Translations under genes and position numbers: made by a program
Part shown: piece by piece, positions 40,066 through 51,950 of the stretch
Numbering within the stretch: position 1 is the first letter of the stretch
Layout: each line of letters starts with the position of its first letter
Assembly: GCA_003864495.1 (NCBI GenBank)
Contig: ML133495.1
Location: forward strand, 1,708,099-1,772,098
DNA length: 64,000 nucleotides
Origin: Nemopilema nomurai
Lineage: Eukaryota; Cnidaria; Scyphozoa; Rhizostomeae; Rhizostomatidae
Direction: 5' to 3'
Notes under the pieces: model-generated
What the model was told of the DNA's origin: nothing
Databases searched by the model: none
The model's input: the letters and a program-made list of their open reading frames with translations, nothing else

Positions 40066-40148
40066 ATGACTGAGTTGTCGCCTACTTTCCAGTCTGATGT
40101 ACAATTCACTCCAGGGCAACTAGAAAGGGTGACGATTTCTCAAGAAAA
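40066..40148 (+). CDS. SPMIP4: Alternative first coding exon (1a) of SPMIP4
   Basis: This open frame runs from ATG at 40066 through 27 codons and two bases to the strong donor AA|GTAAGT. It ends in phase 2, exactly what exon 2 at 43822 needs. Its last 20 residues (FQSDVQFTPGQLERVTISQE) match the end of exon 1b (FQSNQVFTPKKIDRCTISEA) at 10 of 20 positions, and both donors cut an AA|GTAAG codon. Joined to the shared exons it gives 528 residues. It lacks the FYKEH-type segment of exon 1b that resembles the mammalian N-terminus. I infer alternative promoters; a dead duplicate exon is the other possibility. Confidence 0.6.
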
Positions 40149-41190
40149 GTAAGTTTCATGTCATAGTTTCATTTCTATATAGAAGTTACACGTTCTGTTG
40201 GCAACATTTTTTGCTTCAGTATGAGCCAACGAAAATGGTTCGTCGTCCATTCAGAAGAGCAGCAAATTAATGAAGCAAATTAAGCAACTATCACCATAAA
40301 AATTCCAGCTGCCCTACCCTGCCCTGCTAACTTTTCATTTGGCCGAAATGATTTTGCAAAATTTTCAAAAATGGCGCAGAAAGATGTTTAACATATCAAA
40401 GTACTTTTCGTGTATCAGCTTTTAGACTAAAGTTGAGGGTAATCGCCAACATGGGAAAAAAGTCGACATTTCCATAACACGAGAAAGCAGATTCTGATCT
40501 GCGTTGGGCGATCCGCGGTCGCAATCCCTTCAAAGAGTTAATGAATAAAACCATGAAAGCAAAAATAACTTGTGCTTATTCTTCTTCTTTATTGGTTTCA
40601 ACCAGTTACAAACAGCCCTCCAGCAGCCATTCCTAAAATATTCACGGACCATTTCTCCGTTTACTTCTGTTTCATTTGAGCAATAGTAAGGGAGCCAAAA
40701 CGCCCCAATTCCAGCTCGTTTATAAATATCCAATGGGCCCAGGTCAATTATTCATTTTAATTAAAGCAACAAAACTATAACCAATGGGGGCAAAGGGGGC
40801 ATGGACAGAAAACTGACAGTTCATCAATTATCTATTGTACATGAATCTGCTGTTTTACTGAATGGCCTATTCTAAGTGGCGAGTGGAGCCAATTTTCAAA
40901 CATCTTAGGAAATTGCGTGTTGCAAGTAATGGTAACTTCACAATGAGCAAATCTTATTCTTTGTTAAAGATGAACCTCAAAAATTATTGTTGATAGCTTT
41001 TGTAAAGATTGTGGAGGAACCTTTATTTGTTGCTGACCTTTTCAATCAGCTGCATATGGTTCGTCTCTTGTCCGCGTGACTGTTTTTGTTTTCTCCCGCC
41101 AACTTTTCCCGCGAAGTACACACTGACAGCTCTCAGGGGGTTGCTAACAACAGCTGTTGAAATGTTTGAATAGGACATTACACAAGGCCT

Positions 41191-41200
41191 GTTGCCATGG
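41191..41200. promoter_or_regulatory. RFX X-box half-site before SPMIP4 exon 1b
   Basis: GTTGCCATGG is a perfect left half of the X-box (GTNRCC) with the usual AT spacer and GG. The right half decays into TTTATT. It lies about 280 bp before the exon 1b start codon. RFX factors switch on ciliary genes, so it fits the gene, but the site is incomplete. Confidence 0.35.
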
Positions 41201-41478
41201 TTTATTGTCTCATGGATTCAAACAAACTCTCTTGTGTCTGGTGTTTGGCATGGTAATACGGAAAGCCACTTTAACGTCCATTAAATGGTGGGAAATCTTG
41301 TAACACGTTAGCGCTTTAAACGGAAACTTCAGGAAAAGCCACTGCCCTACTGCTTATCAACGAAGACGCGTCGTTTTGGCAAAAGAGAATCGGAGGCAAC
41401 ATTAAGTTCGCAGCACAGTAGCCAAGATGTGACTCAGTAGCAAGAGGGTCTTGGTGGTCTAGTAGAAATCTGAACAAA

Positions 41479-44400
41479 ATGGCAACATTGGCTTTGAATA
41501 GTGCATTTTATAAGGAGCATGTTGGAAGAAGCAATTTACAGTCGAAATTCCAGTCAAATCAAGTCTTTACACCAAAGAAAATTGACAGATGTACAATCTC
41601 GGAAGCCAAGTAAGAGTAATTAGACTGTGCTGTGCCAGCTCGGGAAATTATATTTTGATTATATGCTGCCATTATCTTTATTTTTCAGTGCTTTTGGTTT
41701 GCCTAGTCTTTAAGTTTCTCCAACACTCAAACTAAACATTAGGACAGTTTCGTCGATCGTGAAACTTGACTCTCTAACCGGATGCCGGGTTAAAAAACTG
41801 CGCATTGACCTTTCACTTCCACTTGATGAAAATAATGAGATCATTATCAGTCTGTACGTTGCCCTGTTTTCATTTTGATTCAGAGTTGCTCTTAAACCGA
41901 TCCATGGTTTGCAAATTTAGGCCAAAGCAAATGAGCATTCTGGAGAATGTTTCATAGCCCTTTCTAGGACACATTGTCATCGGGGTAAGTTTACTTTAAC
42001 GAAACAAAGAAAAGAAAGTCCCATTGTGTTCTTTCCAATCGCTGGCGGCTATTATTCGCTGTCGATAAAGCAACTGGGACTTACTTGTCAAAAGTCTTCG
42101 AGGGTGGGTTGCTGAGGGGCAAGCTTGTGAGAAGGACAATTAAAATTTTAGAGATGCTTTTATTTGCTTTACTCACCTAGAGGGTCCTTTGTGTGCTTTG
42201 TTGGTTGGTGCAGCTAGCCCTTGCTGCCTCATTTCATTAGCTGACACAATTGCCCTGTCGCCCCCGCCGTCTCTCAAAGCTGCAAGCGTCATTGACGTAG
42301 GAACCGGGGGGCATCATCGTCCTCCTTTTTTGCAAACCACAGTATAATGTCCAAGCGAGGCCCGAAAATGCTCTTTTCAAACAGTGGCGCCGGATGCTAG
42401 ATGATTTGAAGGGGGCAGAAACCCCCACCTGGTGCTGTCAAAATTAGCTGTTGAAACAAAACGGGAATGGTTGTTTAGCGCACGCCTATTGTGCCCCACA
42501 CAGCCCCCCCCCGTACATAGTGTGATCATAATCACGAGGGCAAAAAGGAATCATCCATCAATGTGATTGCGAATAAAAAACAGCTTGCTTTCATTGTCTT
42601 ATAGATGCAAAAACATTTCGATTCCATGCTCATAGTATTACCAAACAGAATGGAACAAGGCTCCTAGTAGAGTGCCAGGAAAATAATCATATAGGGGCCC
42701 ATCATATTCTTTCCGGAAAAGCAATTTTTAACTGTTGGTGAAGGGGACAGATGGGTGAATAGGAAATGGCATGAATAGTAATGGCAGAACAACATAGGTG
42801 GAGCCACTGCATTGAGACTGGGAGGAGCTAAGAATGATGTTGACATAGAAGACTGGGTCTGGTACCCAGGGTAAGGAGACTCACTTGTAAGAGTTCCGGT
42901 TGGTAATCTCCCGGTGTCTCGCCTAGCCATAAATGAGCGAGATTTTCGGTTCGAAATTAGAAAAAAACTTGGACGAAATTTCACATTGTCGATGATATCA
43001 AGCGTAGTGCGACAGAGGAATGAATTCAACATGAAGTAAACAGAGAGAAGCTGTAAAGCAAACCAATATAATTGTGTGATGGTTTTAGAAGTCAATAAAA
43101 TAATGTTCATTTTTTGGGTTGATAAAATTTCCTTTTTATACCAGAACATGTGTATGTGCTTTCACAACGAAAACTTTCTGCTGCAAACATACGAAATTGG
43201 TCAACATTCCTCCCAAAACAATTCCGGCGCCCATGTTTTCAAGTAAAAATAGCGGATTGGTCATATGCCCCTTATTGCATGCTTTCTAAATCCCTACCAA
43301 GCTTCCTTCCATTGAGACCACGGGACCTGTGGTGCCTAACCCCCGGCAAAAGAGTGTAACCTGCCCTTGAATCTGAGGCTAAAAGATTTTTTTATATTCA
43401 ATGTAAAAGGATGCATGCCTGTTAGGGAATCAAGACAATCATAATTTGTTATGTTGATAATGAAAGATGCTCAATTGTTGTATTGGAAAAGTTTCGCATT
43501 GCGCTCGTAAATAGATTTTGTTTCTTGTTTCAAGTAAGAGAAATGTGATTTCTGCTGTACGTTTATGTCTTGTTCCTATTTTTTTTTTCTTTAATGACAA
43601 AGGTAACCACTTTAGGCCCAAATTTTCAAGTTACAAGGACGTTGCATAAGCACAGCACATAATCTTGGGTTGATTGAAGTATTCCTTGACCATCATTGTT
43701 GTCAGAGGCAGATTGTTATTATCAATCAAATTTTATAGTATAGTTCAGCTTAGTCAAGTTTTATAGCAAGTAGCTATGGGTGAGCAACCAAAATTTTTAC
43801 CAGAGATCTTATTCCTTTTAGCTTTCAAAGATACTTCAATGCAACTCCAAAAGTTCCGAAGACTCCCTGGGGACGGCACCTGAGCTATGGTGGCATGGGC
43901 CCAATCAATTTGCCAGCGACCAGCCGGCCGAAAGGAGAGCCGCCCGTGCGCGTGGAGAAGGGACATTTGCATTATGGGGCAGGAGTGATGCCGCACCCGA
44001 GGTTAGCAGTCTTCATAATACGGAAAACCTACCATCGCAAACATCAATGCATCGTTGATTACCTAGTTTGTATAGCTGCTGGTTATAACTGGTCATTATT
44101 ACAGTTTTGATTTTTAAGCCCAATATTTGAGTTAGTATGTATTGCTCTGTTCGTCTTTTACAGTGGAATGACAATCCAACAGTTCTACACTCTGACGCCA
44201 TTGAGCAAAAGCCATGTGAGGACCAATGATCAACTGTAAGTTCGCCAGCGTTGTGTTACCTCTGTTCCAGACTCCTTAGTAGTTGTTGTTGCTGCTGCTG
44301 CCATCGTCCTTCGATGTATTATCGCGGTATCGCAAAGGGGGCTACTTCAACTTGCCCGTGTGGCGAAAAGGCAGTCAGTCATCTTGGGCCAAATACCTTA

Positions 44401-47400
44401 AAGGTTCTGTTAAATTAAGGCCCAAGTATCAATTTCGATTATGTTATTCAATCTGCATCCAAAAAGGGTAGATTCCTATACAAAACGCTTATAAATTAGC
44501 CAGACGAAACGAACTGTTTATGTTACTTGACAAAGTTTCTTAATTAAGAGGTACTCCTGCTAGCAAAGGAAATTCTCCTAACCATACTGCAGACTATCAA
44601 AACGTATGTGGCTTATGTTCTTCCGTTTCTTTTTGGGGCAAATTACGGATCAGGAATTGTGCAATGACCTTGTTTCTTGTCTTGGTGATCAAAGTGAATC
44701 TCCCGAAACGAGATCAGCATCTGTTGTTGGACGAACTCATAAACTGTTAATGCCAACCAACGCTTTTGGTCTCACAGCCTGTTGCGCATTCTACAAGAAA
44801 CAAAACCACCGCCAGTTTTTTGCCGCCCTGCTGATCTTGTCGAAAATGGTTTAATTTGCAGTGGTTTTTATTGTAGCAACTCGCTATCCTCTTGCATTCA
44901 ATTCAAACAATTCATAATCGCACATGGAGACGTTATTTAGGCGAATCAGTGTAGGCTGCGTGATAGCTTCAGATGGAGCACTCAAACGAACAGACTATTA
45001 ACCAGCCTTCTACACGAATCAATGCTGCTTAAAGAATAAGTATCATTGCGCGTTCTGCAACTGCTTCGCCCCGCCATTCATGGGACAACTAGGTATCTTC
45101 AGTTGGTATAAAATGTGATTTATAATCGTCACCAAACTATTTGGTAATAAATGTGAGTGCTCTAAACCTTCAGGCATATGCGTCTTAATGATAGCGATGC
45201 CTTTTAAATGTCGACCAAGGACTTCGCAAGATGGCATAGGCCCGAAGCCCAAAGTAGCTGCCTCTTAAAGGTGCTCTCGTCGTTATTTCGACAGAAAGGC
45301 TGGACTGAAACTGAAACACAAAGTTATTGATCTAGCTAATGAAGGTCAAGCTAATGAACAAGAACATGGAATATATTTCGATTATCAAGAACACTGCTCT
45401 AATTAGACAGTCGAGAACGCGGCAGGACTTAACACGTGACTTAAATACGTAATCAAACCACTACCATATTAATCAAAACAAAAGGTAGCTGGTTACAGCG
45501 AGAAGCGTTGATCCAGTGGCCCGAATTTACAGCGTTTGATTGTAAAGTCCACAAACCACACGAGCAGTATTGCGAAACTCGCCACTAATTTGCATACATT
45601 TATTTTAGGCTTTTAACGGTTGTGGGTACTGCATAAGAAATAAGGAGATTCGCTGAGGCATACCTTTGAAACCTGTTATTTCCTTGTTTCAGCATTCCCG
45701 CGCCAAACAAAGAAAACATTGGAACATCGTCAATCGAAAAGAAATTTCCTGCCGAGCATCCATACTCGTCACATTCATCACGTTTCGCACTGTTCCCCCA
45801 GTTTGATGCTCCAACCGACATGCCCAAAGGGGACCCGACACACCTTTATCAACCAACATTGTCTCCAGAGACTGCAGCGTCCGCCCCAGATGCTAGAATT
45901 GTTGGCAAAGCCAGAGGCAGTCCCGCACGCCGAGAGCGCGTTCCTGTGACACCGACCTCGAGTCGAAGCCCACTACGGTGGCTGGATGGGCCGAACTACT
46001 TTCAGGTAGACTCATTTGAATTGTAAAAGAGGCCTGTCACTTCAGTGCCTCTAATTAGTGCTGCTTGAATGAGGCATATGCCCGATACTCATTTCCTTAA
46101 ATTCAGTGCAGTTATAAAAGGTTTATTTGTAAAACCTGCTCTGGTTAAGTCATAATAGTGAGTATTTTCTAGCAGTAGCTCTAAGAAATGTAGAGGTTGA
46201 CCACCACTGCTCAGTTCAGTCTTTTTAATAACGCAAAATGGATCTTCTTCTAGTTGCCGAAAGGTCCCGATAAAGAGCGTCAAAGCTACTATCCTTGCCC
46301 GCCTTCGACCGTTCGTCCTGCTAGCGGAAGGGTGCTTGAGAATACAGCTGTATCACTTAAGACGGCCAGCACCTTACGTGACCTGGAGAAGTCTTTCTGG
46401 GTGTCCACGTACGGAAAGGACTTCAAGGGAAGTGCAACACTGGAATTGCAAACCTTTGCACCTGACGCTAACAACAACAGAGCGAATACAGTGAGTAGAC
46501 TTATTGCATGCTCGGCCATCATTATTCATTTCCATCAAATCTCCACGTTCATCTTGAGGCTCTTTTGCATGTTTCATCAATTTCTATGGGTATAAAAGGC
46601 CTTCATACATCAATATTTGAATGGGTCACTATCGCAACTATATTTTAATGAATTTAATATTTCTTAATGGCATCATTTATAGCTAAGGTCATTGCTTTAT
46701 TCTGCCTATATCACAGGGAAGTGTCATAGAGACATATTCGCCCTTCATCGTTCCGGACAAAAGTCGTACCTCCTCAGCCAGCACGACAGTCCGATCGAAA
46801 TCAAGAGCCAGCTTCGATACACCAGGGACAAGGGACAGTGAATTATACGACAGCCGCCGGCTAAGTGAAGCTGCGACTCCCAAGTCCGTACAGTTCAATC
46901 GGAGTGTGACTTTTTCCGATGGAATGAGTATTCGTGAGATCCCACTTACCAGTGGCTCAGATCCACTCGAAGAAAAAAGACGAGACTTTCTAAAGACTCC
47001 ATTCCCGAAATCACGTGTGTTATCAGAAACAGCCAATAGTGACTCAGACATTGAACTCCTCCAGAGGGAATTACCCGTTGCCGATAAGTTGTCGAGGAGT
47101 GCACCGGCATTGACCTCTGCAAACCACATGCCGTCTCAGGTCGACAAAAAGGACTTCATCAGGGGTGACCCGGCTTGTCCTCTGAAATACTTCCGACCCC
47201 ACACTGTCGGTGGCTTTCGTTCCTCGACTGATTTGCTTCAAGTTCAGGATCGATGGTCGAAAAGTGCCGCGAGTCGAAGGTTCCATGAAGCCTACCCAGA
47301 ACCCACCCCAGATTTACGACGTAAACCAGACTTGCGCTTCACGGACAACGAAAGACGACATGTTGTGCCTGAAGCCAAGGCCCATACGTATCTTTTCCGT

Positions 47401-47418
47401 GGAGCAGATCATTTGTAA
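41479..47418 (+). CDS. SPMIP4: Sperm-associated microtubule inner protein 4 (C7orf31 family), 6 exons
   Basis: In mammals SPMIP4 lies inside the doublet microtubules of the sperm axoneme. Exons: 41479-41609 (1b), 43822-44001, 44164-44235, 45693-46005, 46254-46490, 46717-47418. Phases agree; the product is 544 residues (human ~590). Family blocks in order: LNSAFY (6-11), PKTPWGRHLSYGG (~52-64), KGHLHYGAG (~87-95), TIQQFYTLTPLSKSHVRTND (~106-125), AEHPYSSHSSRFALFPQF (~147-164), PKGPDKERQSYYPCPPS (~234-250), LRDLEKSFWVSTYGKDFKG (~273-291) and a C-terminal SKSAASRRFHEAYPE. The middle of the last exon is Ser/Arg-rich and poorly conserved. The short tyrosine-, proline- and glycine-rich motifs are typical of proteins that line the tubulin lattice. 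A second, related start exon (1a) lies 1.3 kb upstream. An RFX half-site precedes each start exon. Confidence 0.91.
41610..43821 (+). other. Intron between SPMIP4 exon 1b and exon 2
   Basis: The donor GCCAA|GTAAGAG and acceptor CTTTTAG border 2.2 kb. The left part near 42.1-42.5 kb is more GC-rich than its surroundings and includes homopolymer C and G runs. A possible minus-strand pseudogene fragment lies at 42664-43149. Otherwise nothing is recognised. Confidence 0.65.
42664..43149 (-). pseudogene. Possible minus-strand coding relic in SPMIP4 intron 1
   Basis: A 161-codon open frame runs opposite to the host gene. The part read from about 42,990 down to 42,790 is rich in Ser, Pro, Thr and Arg (for example RRDTGRLPTGTLTSESPYPG and FLAPPSLNAVAPPML) and looks more protein-like than the flanking hydrophobic codons. 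At about 42,772 another frame offers MPFPIHPSVPFTNS followed at once by TAA (42728-42730), as if a one-base indel had broken an older C-terminus. I do not recognise the family. It could equally be a chance open frame or an unannotated exon of a minus-strand gene. Confidence 0.25.
44236..45692 (+). other. Intron 3 of SPMIP4
   Basis: The donor CAACT|GTAAGT and acceptor TTGTTTCAG enclose 1.46 kb. Phase 2 on both sides makes a Leu codon (CT|C), reading DQL-IPAPN across the junction as in the family. No coding content or repeats were noted. Confidence 0.75.
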
Positions 47419-47839
47419 AAGTCCGTTTCCAACAGACTGCCTGGAGCAAGATCAGGCTGGAAGACCTTGATTTATTTTGTTCAGGTAAAGGTCTATTGTT
47501 GATCATCTACGCATGTGTATGGGTCACATGGATGACTCCTTTGTCAAGGTCTTTGTGGAGTAACCCCGGTTATTTTAAAATGCTGTTTTGTAAAGTAGGT
47601 AGTTTACTACAAAACTACAACTCAACATCAGACACCAGTTCCGGTTTGAAACATACAAATTCCATACTTTTTCGCTAGTATTACTCTAATATTGCGTGAT
47701 TATTAATTCAAAAGCGTTGCTCAAGCTCAGATTCTCTTGGAAATGATTAAGTACATTTTGAAACTGTCTCTATATGATACTTAAAAAGAGCATAAATTTC
47801 GTTGTAGTAGCAAATGAGCTTTAGTCGAATTTGATTTTA

Positions 47840-47845
47840 AATAAA
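47840..47845 (+). terminator. Candidate SPMIP4 polyadenylation signal
   Basis: AATAAA lies about 420 bp after the stop codon, within TTTTAAATAAACAC. It is canonical but unproven. Confidence 0.35.
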
Positions 47846-48453
47846 CACAGCAGGTTGTTTAATCATGTAAAATACTTTTTGATGACATTTGACATTTGTG
47901 ACTCTTTTTGCTCTTGTACGATTCTAACTACAGAGAAATATCCTTGCATGTTTGTCCATCCAGGTTAGATCAAGTTCAACTCCTCCTCTTCAGTAGCAAT
48001 TACAAAACCAAATCAACGCTGAAACAAAAAATCTTGATAAAATGTAGATTAGAAACCTAATTTCCGCGAGGAAGTGTTGGAAAAGAAGTTCAACATAATG
48101 AGCCTTTTTGCCAATTTGGTTCAGCCGTGTTTTTCAAATGTTACGAAGGGCAATGAAGAGAATAAGACAGAGTGTTCTTATCAGTGTTAACTCCAGTTCT
48201 TATCGATTAAGTAAATCCATGAGACCAAAAAGTTTTATAGATTCTTGCTCATTTTACTTTTTACTCGCTAAGTCATTTCATTATTTTATTGAATGTGTTT
48301 ATCAGATTGTTTTTTAAGTTCAAGGCAAGAACTCCAGCATGGTAAAAAACATTTTTTTTCCAAAACCTTCAAAATATCATGAACAGAAATAAATGTTCAT
48401 TATCCGAAAATAGCTATTTGGTGCTTTTTTATCAAAGTAATTTTAGGTTCGTC

Positions 48454-48517
48454 CCTGGTCCATCTGTATTTCAAAGCCACAACCTCCTGGTCCAACTGTA
48501 TTTCAAAGCCACAACCT
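48454..48517. repeat. 32-bp direct tandem duplication next to the satellite
   Basis: Two adjacent copies of a unit that starts CCTGGTCCA and ends CACAACCT begin at 48454 and 48486. They differ at one base (CATCTG against CAACTG). It is unrelated in sequence to the satellite that follows. Confidence 0.9.
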
Positions 48518-48837
48518 TATATGTTATACATAAAATGATTTATTAAATATTAATCTCTATGTTGATTAAAGTATAAGTGATGTTCTCTGAGGCATTAATA
48601 TGGCCATCATTTTATGAAGCACTTAGCACATTAAAGGACGCTTCTAGCCATCACAAGAAGAAACCTTTAACTGGGACTAGGTGCTTGAGTTGTTTCCACA
48701 TGGCTTGATGGAAAAATTTCACATAGGACCTGAAAGAAAGGTCTTTGAAATGGAAGGTGTTAATAAATTGCTTGAAAATGTTCTAAAGCGTCTTTTCAGG
48801 CATTTAGTGGCCACTATTTTAAGAAGATGAATAAGCA

Positions 48838-51800
48838 AATAGCCTTTCCATTTAGGCCATTTTTGACCAACTTTTTCATTTCCTTGATATTAGGCAGAGA
48901 CAGTGACCATAGCAAGTGGATTATATTTATGCAAAGAACACCTTCATACGACATTTATTTTCAGAGTTATGAACGTTTTAAACTGTTAACCGTCGGATCA
49001 AAAACACTAAGGCTATAGCCTTGCCATTTAGGCCGTTGCTGACAATTTTTTTCATTTCGTTGATATTGGGCAGAGACTGAGACCATATTAAGTGGAGTAT
49101 TTGTATTCAAAGAACACCTTCATACAAGCTTTATTTCTAGAGTTTTGAACGTTTTAAACTGTTAACCGTCGGATCAAAAACACTAAGGCTATAGCCTTTC
49201 CATTTAGGCCATTTTTGACCAACTTTTTCATTTCCTTGATATTAGGCAGAGACAGAGACCATAACAAGTGGAGTATTTTCATACAAAGAACACATTCATT
49301 CGAGCTTTAGTTCCAGAGTTATGAACGTTTTAAACTGTAAACCGTCGGATGAAAAACACTAAGACTATAGCCTTGCCAATTATGACATTTTTGACCAATT
49401 TTTTCATTTCCTTGATATGTGGCAGAGACAGAGACCATATTAAGTGGAGTATTTTCATGCAAAGAAGACATTTATACAAGATTTATTTCCAGAGTTATGA
49501 ACGTTTTAACTTTTAACTTTCTGATCAAAAACACTAAGGCTATAGCCTTGCCATTTAGGCCGTTTTTTACCATTTTTTCATTTCTGTGATATTGGGCAGA
49601 GACAGAGACCATAACAAGTGGAGTATTTTCCTGCAAAGAACACCTTCATACGAGCTTTATTTCCAGAGTTATGAACGTTTTAAACTGTGAACGTCGGATC
49701 AAAACACTAAGGCTATAGCCTTGCCATTTAGGCCGTTTTTGCAATTTTTTTCATTTCCTTGATATTGGGCAGAGACAGAGACCATAACAAGTGGAGTATT
49801 TTCATGCAAAGAACAATTTCATACGAGCTTTATTTCCAGAGTTATGAACGTTTTAAACTGTGAACCGTCGGATCAAAAACACTAAGGCTATAGCCTTGCC
49901 ATTTAGGCCGTTTTTGACAATTTTTTTCATTTCCTTGATATTAGGCAGAGAAAGAGACCATAAAAAGTGGAGTATTTTCATGCAAAGAACACCTTCATAC
50001 GACATTTATTTCCAGAGTTATGAACGTTTTAAACTGTGAACCGTCGGATCAAAAACACTAAGGCTATAGCCTTGCCATTTAGGCCGTTTTTGACCATTTT
50101 TTCATTTCCTTGATATTGGGCAGAGACAGAGACCATAACAAGTGGAGTATTTTCATGCAAAGAACACTTCATACGAGCTTTATTTCCAGAGTTATGAACG
50201 TTTTAAACTGTAAACCGTCGGATGAAAAACACTAAGACTATAGCCTTGCCATTTAGGCCGTTTTTGACCTTTCATTTCATTTCCTTGATATTGGGCAGAG
50301 ACAGAGACCATAACAAGTGGAGTATTTTCATGCAAAGAACACCTTCATACGACATTTATTTCCAGAGTTATGAACGTTTTAAACTGTGAACCGTCGGATC
50401 AAAAACACTAAGGCTATAGCCTTGCCATTTAGGCCGTTTTTGACAATTTTTTTCATTTCCTTGATATTGGCAAGAACAGAGACATAACAAGTGATATTTC
50501 ATGCAAAGAACACCTTTCATACGAGATTTATTGCCAGAGTTATGAACGTTTTAAATGTGAACCTTCGGATCAAAAACCATAAGACTATAGCTTTGCCATT
50601 TAGGCCGTTTTGACATTTTTTTCATTTCCTGATATTGGGCAGAGACAGAGACCATAACAAGTGGAGTATTTTCATGCAAAGAACACCTTCATACGAGCAT
50701 TATTTCCAGAGTTATGAACGTTTTAAACTGTGAACCGTCGGATCAAAAACACTAAGGCTATAGCCTTGCCATTTAGGCCGTTTTTGACATTTTTTTCATT
50801 TCCTTGATATTGGGCAGAGACAGAGACCATAACAAGTGGAGTATTTTCATGCAAAGAACACCTTCATACGAGCATTTATTTCCAGAGTTATGAACGTTTT
50901 AAACTGTGAACCGTCGGATCAAAAACACTAAGGCTATAGCCTTGCCATTTAGGCCGTTTTTGACCATTTTTTTAATTTCCTTGATATTGGGCAGAGACAG
51001 AACCATAAAAGTGGAGTATTTTCATGCAAAGAACACCTTCATACGACATTTATTTCCAGAGTTATGAACGTTTTAAACTGTAAACCGTCGACGAAAAACA
51101 CTAAGGCTATAGCCTTGCCATTTAGGCCGTTTTTGACCATTTTTTCATTTCCTTGATATTCAGCAGAGACAGAGACCATAACAAGTGGAGTATTTCATGC
51201 AAAGAACACCTTCATACGAGATTTATTTCCAGAGTTATGAACGTTTTAAACTGTAAAAGTTCGGATCAAAAACATAAGACTAAAGCCTTGCATTTAGGCC
51301 GTTTTTGACATTTTTTCAAATTCCATGATATTGGGCAGAGACCAAGAACATAACAAGTGGAGTATTTCATGCAAAGAACACCTTCATACGAGATTTATTT
51401 CCAGAGTTATGAACGTTTTAAAATGTGAACCGTTGGATCAAAAACATAAGACTATAGCCTTGCTATTTATGCCGTTTTTGACAATTTTTTTCATTTCCTT
51501 GATATTGGGCAGAGACAGAGACCATAACAAGTGGAGTATTTTCATGCACAGAACACCTTCATACGACATTTGTTTCCAGAGTTATGAACGTTTTAAACTG
51601 TGAACCGTCGGATCAAAAACACTAAGGCTATAGCCTTGCCATTTAGGCCGTTTTTTACCATTTTTCTCATTTCCTTGATATTCAGCAGAGACAGAGACCA
51701 TAACAAGTGGAGTATTTTCATGCAAAGAACACCTTCATATGAGCTTTATTTGCAGAGTTATGAACGTTATAAACTGTGAACCGTCGGATCAAATCACTAA

Positions 51801-51950
51801 GGCTATAGCCTTGCCATTTAGGCCGTTTTTGACCATTTTTTTCATTTCCTTGATATTGGGCAGAGACAGAGACCATAACAAGTGGAGTATTTTCATGCAA
51901 AGAACACCTTCATACGAGCATTATTTCCAGAGTTATGAACGTTTTAAACT
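48838..51950. repeat. Diverged edge of the satellite array
   Basis: About 18 monomers here carry scattered substitutions absent from the rest of the array, such as GGATGAAAAACACTAAGAC, GCCAATTATGACATTTTT and TTAGGCAGAG. The first recognisable unit starts mid-monomer at ATAGCCTTTCC. Old, diverged copies at an array margin are expected when unequal exchange homogenises only the interior. Confidence 0.85.

Larger units (their letters stand above)
47419..48837. other. 3' flank of SPMIP4 up to the satellite array
   Basis: It holds the SPMIP4 3' untranslated region with a candidate AATAAA at 47840-47845, then AT-rich sequence without coding signs, then a 32-bp tandem duplication at 48454-48517. 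The satellite begins about 320 bp after that. No boundary repeat or transposon end is visible at the junction. Confidence 0.6.

Noticed and set aside
39885..40073. 62-codon frame ending across the SPMIP4 exon 1a start codon, possible upstream ORF
   Set aside because: It opens with TTG, not ATG, in a nuclear eukaryotic gene, and the transcript start is unknown.
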